NCBI RefSeq assembly: GCF_034190915.1
Contig: NW_026947486.1
Location: 26,075,344 to 26,139,343, forward strand
Source of the DNA: Cavia porcellus
Taxonomy: Eukaryota; Chordata; Mammalia; Rodentia; Caviidae
Direction of reading: 5' to 3'
DNA: 64,000 nt
The position numbers and the translations under genes are program-made. Positions 59,294-64,000 of this stretch are shown piece after piece (position 1 is the stretch's first letter; each line of letters begins with the position of its first letter). The notes beneath the pieces are model-generated. The model saw nothing but the letters and a program-made list of their open reading frames with translations. It ran no database searches and had not been told where the DNA came from.

Positions 59294-59837
59294 GGCTCTG
59301 TGGGGTTCCATTCACATGGGCCTGACAGCAGTGAAGACACACCCACCCACCTGGGGACCTAGGGAGCAATCCGGCAGTGGGGGCCCACTCAGTGTGGGTG
59401 CCATGGGCTCGGGTCCTTGCACAAGCTGCGAGTGTGAAGGTGGAGATGCATCCCAACAGGTCCAGTTCCATGCCCGTGACACTACAACACACCGTTCTCC
59501 TCACGCCCTCCAGGACGGACCTAGATCTGGGGAGGTGGCTGAGGGAGCGGAGATGGTGTCAGCGGCGGCTCCATGGGGCTCTGGTCACAGAGGCCTGGTG
59601 GCGACAAAGACACACTTGCCTACCTGGGGACTTCAGGGCGCTCTGGTGGAAGGGGCCTGCTCAATGCCGATGCCACAGGCTCGGGTCCTCAAGGGAGTGG
59701 CGAGTACGAAGGTGGCAATGCGTCCCAGCAATGCGGTCCCAAGCCCACGGGGCCGCAACCTGCCCTCTTCCTCGTGCCCTCCTGGACGTGGCCCGGATGT
59801 AGGGAGGTGGCAGTTGTGGCAGTGGGCACCGAGTTGT
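59294..59837 (-). repeat. Two tandem 272-bp monomers at the 5' end of HAL1 element 2
   Basis: Matching landmarks sit 272-273 bp apart: gctcgggtcct at 59407 and 59679, acctgggga at 59349 and 59622, ggaggtggc at 59531 and 59803. The units are GC-rich with CpGs. Their position at the 5' end resembles the monomer promoters of murine L1. Confidence 0.88.
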
Positions 59838-61739
59838 GAAGTGAAATTATTATTTACAGATTACATGATACTCTACATAAAAAAACCCAAAAACCTCACC
59901 AAAAGACTTTTAGATTTAATAACTGAATTCAGTTGCTTAGCAGGATATAAAGTCAACACTAAAAATATCAACACAATTCCCATACACAAACATCAAATGC
60001 ACTGAGAAAAAGTAGAGGAATAGCACCTTTCAAAATAGCATTGAAAAAAAGGAAACACTGAGCAGTCAATCTAACAAAGATGTAAAATATCTCTACATTG
60101 AAAACTGCAGTACTCTGAAAAAGGAGATCAAAGAGGATTTCAGGAAATGGGAAGATATCCCTTGCCCTTGGGGAGAAAGGAGCAACATAGAACAAATTTG
60201 ACCATACTCCCAAAATTGCTATACATAATAAATGCAATGTCAACAAAAATAACATTTGCATACCTCACAGAACTACAGAATACATTCCTAAATTTCATTG
60301 GGACCAGAAGAGACTAGAACAGCAAAAACAATCCTGGGAAACAATGGCAAGGCAAGGGGCATCACATTCTCTGACTTGAAATTATATTACAAAGCTACTA
60401 AAATAAAAACAGCATGGTACTGGCAAAAATAAAGACCCAAGGATGAAAAGAACAGATTAAAAGATGCAGAAACAACTACAAACACATTCAGATACGTATC
60501 TTTGAAAAAGGTGCAAACACCTTCACTGGAAGAAAGAAAGTCTCTTTAAAAAATGGTTCTGGAAAAACTGGCTTTCCATAGGTCAAAAACTAAAACTATA
60601 ATCATGTCTCTCATCATGCACTAAACTAAAATCAAAATGGATCGAAGATCTAAATATTAAGATAGAAACACTAAATCCATTTCAAGAGAAAAAAGGTAGA
60701 ACTCTTGAAGATACAGTTATAAACAAATACCTTATAAATAAAACCCTGATCACACAGTAATTATCATAAAGAATTAACAACTGGGATCTCATCTTACCAA
60801 GAAGCATTTGCACAGCAATAGAAAGTACCAACAGCCTGAAGTGGTAACTGGCAATGTCGGAAAAAGTTTTTTTTACAGCTGTTCCTCAACAAAAGACTAA
60901 TATCTAGAATATACAAGGGACTCAAAAAAATCATACCCCCAAAATTTAAAGAGCCAATCCAAAAATAGGCATCTGAGATGCATATATACATCTCAGAGAA
61001 AGAAATGTAAATGGCAAATAAATGTATAAAAAAATGTTCAACCTCACTGATCATTCAACAGATGCAAAGTAAAACAGTGTTGAGATTCCATCTCACTACA
61101 GAAAGAATGGTAATTATCAAGAAATCAAACAATAATAAATGATGGAAGGGATGTCAATATAAAGAACGCCTTTAAATTTTCTGGAGGTATAGACTGATGC
61201 AACCACTGTGGAAATCTGTGTGGGGATTCTTCAAAAAACTAGGACTGGAGGTTCCATTTGACCCAACTATTCTCTTCTTGGGTGTCTTCCCAAAAGAATT
61301 AAAAGCACATATCATAGCGATGTATGTCCACCCATGTTTACTGCAGCATAGTTTGTAATAGCTAAATCTGGGAAACTACCCAAGTGCCTATCAATGAAGG
61401 AACGAATAAAACAGATGTGGTTTTTTATACAACAGAGTACTACCCAGCCATGAAGGATCAGCTTGAGATATTTCTAAGTAAATGGATGCACCTTGAGCCA
61501 TATTCTGAAGTGAAATAAATCATATATACACATGTAAATACTGCATTATTGCTTTGTTTGAAAAGCCAAAAGTATACATAAGGACAATGTGTGTGACACG
61601 TATAAAGTAGTAAGAAAATATTCAAATGTGGAGGCATTTTAATAGCTTTAAAATCTACTTTGTGTTCCAATTTTCATTTTAAAAATCTATAAATATTTAT
61701 TACATTTATTCTATGTTTAAAATTCCCACTTATCAGTTA

Positions 61740-61985
61740 TATCTCTTAATGGCTAACTAGTTATTAGTGCACTGTAGGGAAGTTGTTAATTCACATAATT
61801 ATTTTGTAGCCTACCATCATACTGAATTTCTTATCATTTTTAATAGCTTTTAAATGGATTCCATTTAGTTTTCTGAGTAGGCAATCACATTATCCATATG
61901 TAAATCTACCACTATCTTTAAAATATTTGTTTTTCTGGTTTTATTGTACTGAATAGGAGTAACATAGCAAGGTAAAGAAAAGGTA
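61740..61985 (-). mobile_element. Old L1 ORF2 fragment, antisense
   Basis: Phrases such as accatcatactgaatttctt and ggcaatcacattatccatat look like reversed L1 reverse-transcriptase sequence (region around FADD). Strongly diverged. Confidence 0.5.
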
Positions 61986-62004
61986 TTATATCTGAAATAA
62001 AAGC

Positions 62005-62180
62005 AACAAAACAGAAACAAAGTCTTGTAAATAAGGAGGGAAAGAAGGGGTTGAAGGGAGAGGAGGGTGTTAGGGGGAAAAAGAGGGACCAGGACATTTC
62101 TTGTACAGTATGAATTCCATATGATGAATGATTATTACATGTATCTAAATTTTACCAATAAACTTAATTTTAAAAAACAA
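62005..62180 (+). mobile_element. 5'-truncated L1 3' UTR with G-rich tract
   Basis: ggagggaaagaaggggttga, gggagaggagggtgttaggg, then aattttaccaataaactta and A-rich end. Confidence 0.75.
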
Positions 62181-62187
62181 TAGAAAT

Positions 62188-62340
62188 CTACCCAGGCATG
62201 GTGATACATGCCTGTTATGTCAGCACTTTGGAGACTGAGGCAAAAGGACTGTGAATTCAAGACCAGCAGAGGCTATGTAGTGAATTCAAGGAGAACCTAG
62301 GCTACAAAGTACAATCCTTTCTCAAAAAATCAAAAAGAAA
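62188..62340 (+). repeat. B1 SINE
   Basis: ccaggcatggtgatacatgc ... caagaccagcagaggctatg, duplicated caaggagaacctaggctaca, ending ctttctcaaaaaatc. Confidence 0.88.
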
Positions 62341-62940
62341 CAATGAAAATAAAAAAGGAAAATCAAATAGATACTAGAGCAGGTATGAAAACATGATAAA
62401 TGAAATAAACTGGTACAATTGATACGAGGTACCTAATTCATAGACTTAAAGTATTTGAAATTACCAAGTCATAGAGGGAAGAAGTTATGGGCAATTACTT
62501 TTTAGTGGGAATTGATTTTGAGTTTGCTATAATGAAACAATTCTGGAGATAGGTATTAGTAACTATTGTACAGCAGTGTGAATGCACTTAATGAACTTGA
62601 ACTATACATTTATAAATGACAAAATGATAAATCTGAAATTATGGATCTTTACTATAGGTTTTTAAAAATCTAATTGTAGCTTGTCAGTATGAACACTAAG
62701 AATGTTCTAGAACAGTCATAATTAAACAAGTTTTACTTTAGTGGCTTTATACATCCTCAAGTATGTAACACTAAATCTTGATAGTAAACTCATTAAAAGG
62801 GGGGTCAAGGAAACATTACTAGAAATGATTTCTATAAACAACAAAACACTTTTATTAAACATCATCAGTTAGAAGATACAAAAATCAAAAGATGAACTCA
62901 GCAATTGCAGTCTAAAATTTTCCAAGGCTCAAAGGTATCT
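62341..62940. other. WNK3 intron, unassigned
   Basis: AT-rich; phrases such as gtgaatgcacttaatgaact hint at an old element but I cannot name it. Confidence 0.4.
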
Positions 62941-62942
62941 GA

Positions 62943-63029
62943 GGGCTGCAGATATAGTTCAGTGGTACAAGTGTCTTCCTGGCAAGGGCAAGGTTGTGAG
63001 TTCAATCCCTGGTACCAAAAAAATAAAAA
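62943..63029 (+). repeat. ID SINE
   Basis: agggctgcagatatagttca ... gagttcaatccctggtacca, A-rich tail. Confidence 0.9.
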
Positions 63030-63044
63030 GGTAACTGAAAGTGA

Positions 63045-63395
63045 AGACTAGAAGGAGTTGTCCACTATTTCTCTGGTATGAGAAACTGTAAGTGTAAATA
63101 CGGACCAAAATGTATAATAGGTATTGTGAAATAGGAAGAAAAATGTTCAAATGGGGAGGGAAACGAAGGAGAGGAGAGGGAAAACGTAAGAAGGGAATAG
63201 TAAAAAGAATGATCAAAGAAGTAACACATGGAAACAAAACTTTTGTAAATTCGTAGGGGAAGAGGGGGTGAAGGGAACATAGGGGAATGGGGAAAAAACA
63301 ACTTATATCATGAAGACATGCAAATTCTCTGTGAATGTGAACATTATGTACATCTAAAATGTACCAATAAAATATGAATTAAAAAATAAATAAAA
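63045..63395 (+). mobile_element. 5'-truncated L1 3' end with purine tract
   Basis: tttctctggtatgagaaact, a long purine-rich segment (63145-63300), then catctaaaatgtaccaataa and an A-rich tail; same 3' UTR as at 3012-3178. Confidence 0.75.
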
Positions 63396-63807
63396 GTTGC
63401 CCATAAGAAAAACATAAATAATGATACAAAAATATAAATTCCTACTTAAAAGTATCCATATTAGTTTTACCACTACTGTGATACAAGGATATATGATCAA
63501 ATAAAATACATCTATTCTAAACTGTTAACAATTGAGTTAACTAGTAGTGTTCAACTGACTGTTAAATTGACGGCTGAAGGTGATAAAAGCCTGTCACAAC
63601 AAACATACACCCACACACACACATATAATTCAGTACATGGTATCACCATCTAAAATGGCAAACAACATACACTAATACACTTCATTCTAGAGTGTATGTT
63701 ATTCAAGTAATACCTAGCATGACTGAAAGATTAAAAAAATTAGTGTGAGATAAGAGAAAAACACATCCATCATATATTTCATAACATTTCACTTCATCTG
63801 CACCCAC
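63396..63807. other. WNK3 intron, unique
   Basis: Only a short CA-rich run near 63605-63622; otherwise nothing recognised before the exon donor. Confidence 0.5.
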
Positions 63808-63896
63808 CTTTCAGATTTATTTTGACGAATACATCCTTCAATGATTTCTTTCACTTCAGGATCAGTGACTTTGTTGAAGCTGGCTGGTTTTATGCC
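63808..63896 (-). CDS. WNK3: WNK3 exon, C-terminal end of kinase domain
   Basis: This 89-bp exon encodes 29 codons plus two bases, beginning [19 protein letters not shown] and ending GCIRQNKSE(R). It is the last part of the kinase C-lobe, where the conserved Arg near the end (CIRQNKSER) belongs to subdomain XI. The acceptor reads ttctcctag before GGC, and the donor is AAAG followed by gtgggt. The two leftover bases AG pair with the G opening the next exon to make the final Arg codon. The active-site Asp and the WNK-specific lysine lie in earlier exons, outside the window. The reading frame is open and shows no damage. Confidence 0.95.
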
Positions 63897-64000
63897 CTAG
63901 GAGAAGAAAAATAGTTTCCTGTTACAAATTAAACAATTAAAAGCCCAAATCAACATGACACTCATTAAATACTTTTTTTGAATTCCTATACCACATTGAA

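Larger units (their letters stand above)
57289..59837 (-). mobile_element. HAL1 (half-L1) element 2, full-length, with 18-bp target duplication
   Basis: Flanked by the perfect duplication gaagtgaaattattattt (57271-57288 and 59838-59855); removing it restores L1 ORF2 reading. In minus orientation the 2.55 kb comprise two GC-rich 272-bp monomers (59837-59294), a 5' UTR leader, ORF1 remnants (about 58860-57890), and a 3' UTR of about 600 bp ending in ctttaaataaaaaaata. No ORF2 endonuclease or reverse transcriptase is present. The intact duplication and CpG-containing 5' region suggest it is one of the younger insertions. Confidence 0.88.
53800..61640 (+). mobile_element. Near full-length L1, decayed, split by HAL1 element 2
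   Basis: ORF1 about 53825-55020 (split by a B1), ORF2 from about 55120 (endonuclease start tataaccatcgctgtgcatg) with ID insertions at 55256 and about 56378. The RT region (gtaggattcatagcagggat near 56903) runs to 57288; then a HAL1 of 2.55 kb; it resumes at the FADD region (tacagattacatgatactct, 59855) and goes through the thumb to a 3' end near 61640. The second catalytic-box residue reads D to Y (LFTDYMILY), and there are many stops. Confidence 0.85.
27616..63896 (-). other. WNK3: WNK3 gene, partial: four internal coding exons and three complete introns
   Basis: WNK3 is a cytoplasmic serine/threonine kinase that activates SPAK/OSR1 kinases and so tunes cation-chloride cotransporters (NCC, NKCC, KCC). 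Four minus-strand exons carry conserved WNK sequence in the expected order. All donors are GT and all acceptors AG, and reading phases match across each junction: 2+1 bases at the first, 0 at the second, 1+2 at the third. The peptides [27 protein letters not shown] and [14 protein letters not shown] match WNK3 better than WNK1, 2 or 4 as I know those families. Upstream exons (N-terminus and most of the kinase) and the long C-terminal region lie outside the window. Introns are filled with L1, HAL1, MaLR and SINE insertions, several in antisense orientation to the gene. I assign no exon numbers. Confidence 0.93.

Noticed and set aside
59034..59504. 156-codon minus-strand frame in the HAL1 5' region
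   Set aside because: Lies upstream of ORF1 in the 5' UTR and monomer; no protein-like pattern or family resemblance.
59286..60005. 239-codon plus-strand frame, longest in the window
   Set aside because: It runs antisense through the GC-rich HAL1 monomers and continues into the L1 ORF2 FADD region (FTDYMILYIKK). It is a chance open frame in a CpG-containing promoter-like sequence fused to a transposon remnant.

Overview
The window is mammalian, most likely from a non-murid rodent. The SINEs are 7SL-derived B1 monomers (several with the internal duplication around 'gccagcctgg...ctacatagtgag') and tRNA-like ID elements, and five places hold B1 and ID joined head to tail as B1-dID dimers. I cannot fix the genus from sequence alone. 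The only host gene I can support is WNK3 on the minus strand. WNK3 is X-linked in other eutherians, and the heavy L1 load here fits an X location.

Gene content: four WNK3 coding exons with correct splice sites and matching phases lie at 63808-63896 (end of the kinase domain), 47806-48025 (kinase end plus start of the PF2-like domain), 31980-32274 (rest of PF2 and a linker) and 27616-27809 (Ser/Thr-rich linker). Introns are about 15.8, 15.5 and 4.2 kb. No further exon is visible from 27.6 kb down to base 1, so that stretch is probably one long intron. Earlier exons lie beyond 64 kb.

Layout: 1-4.6 kb, a decayed L1 with nested 3'-UTR inserts. 4.6-6.2 kb, LTR pieces. 5.8-8.0 kb, L1 5'UTR and ORF1. 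8.0-13.2 kb, a candidate solo LTR, SINEs and mostly unique intron. 13.2-24.1 kb, successive L1s, one carrying a 3'-UTR minisatellite. 24.3-26.9 kb, L1 copy A, ending in a palindrome. 27.2-29.6 kb, a HAL1 tail, exon and SINE pile-up. 29.7-31.9 kb, a complete two-LTR MaLR element. 32-35.6 kb, exon and intron with SINEs. 35.6-46.5 kb, L1 copy B interrupted by a full HAL1 (itself hit by two ID SINEs) and by a second insert. 46.5-50 kb, exon, SINEs and HAL1 tail. 50.1-53.1 kb, an L1 nested in an older L1 and split by an ERVL-like LTR. 53.8-61.6 kb, an L1 split by a full HAL1 with an 18-bp target duplication and a two-monomer 5' region. 61.7-64 kb, L1 tails, SINEs and the last exon.

The most notable observations are: a 1.5-kb block about 99% identical between L1 copies A and B, whose flanks are only about 75-80% alike; a fold-back palindrome exactly where that block ends; a roughly 60-bp micro-inversion between short inverted arms 0.4 kb further on; ORF1-only (half-L1) elements with intact target-site duplications; and tandem 272-bp monomers at the 5' end of one of them. 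All percentages were counted by eye.
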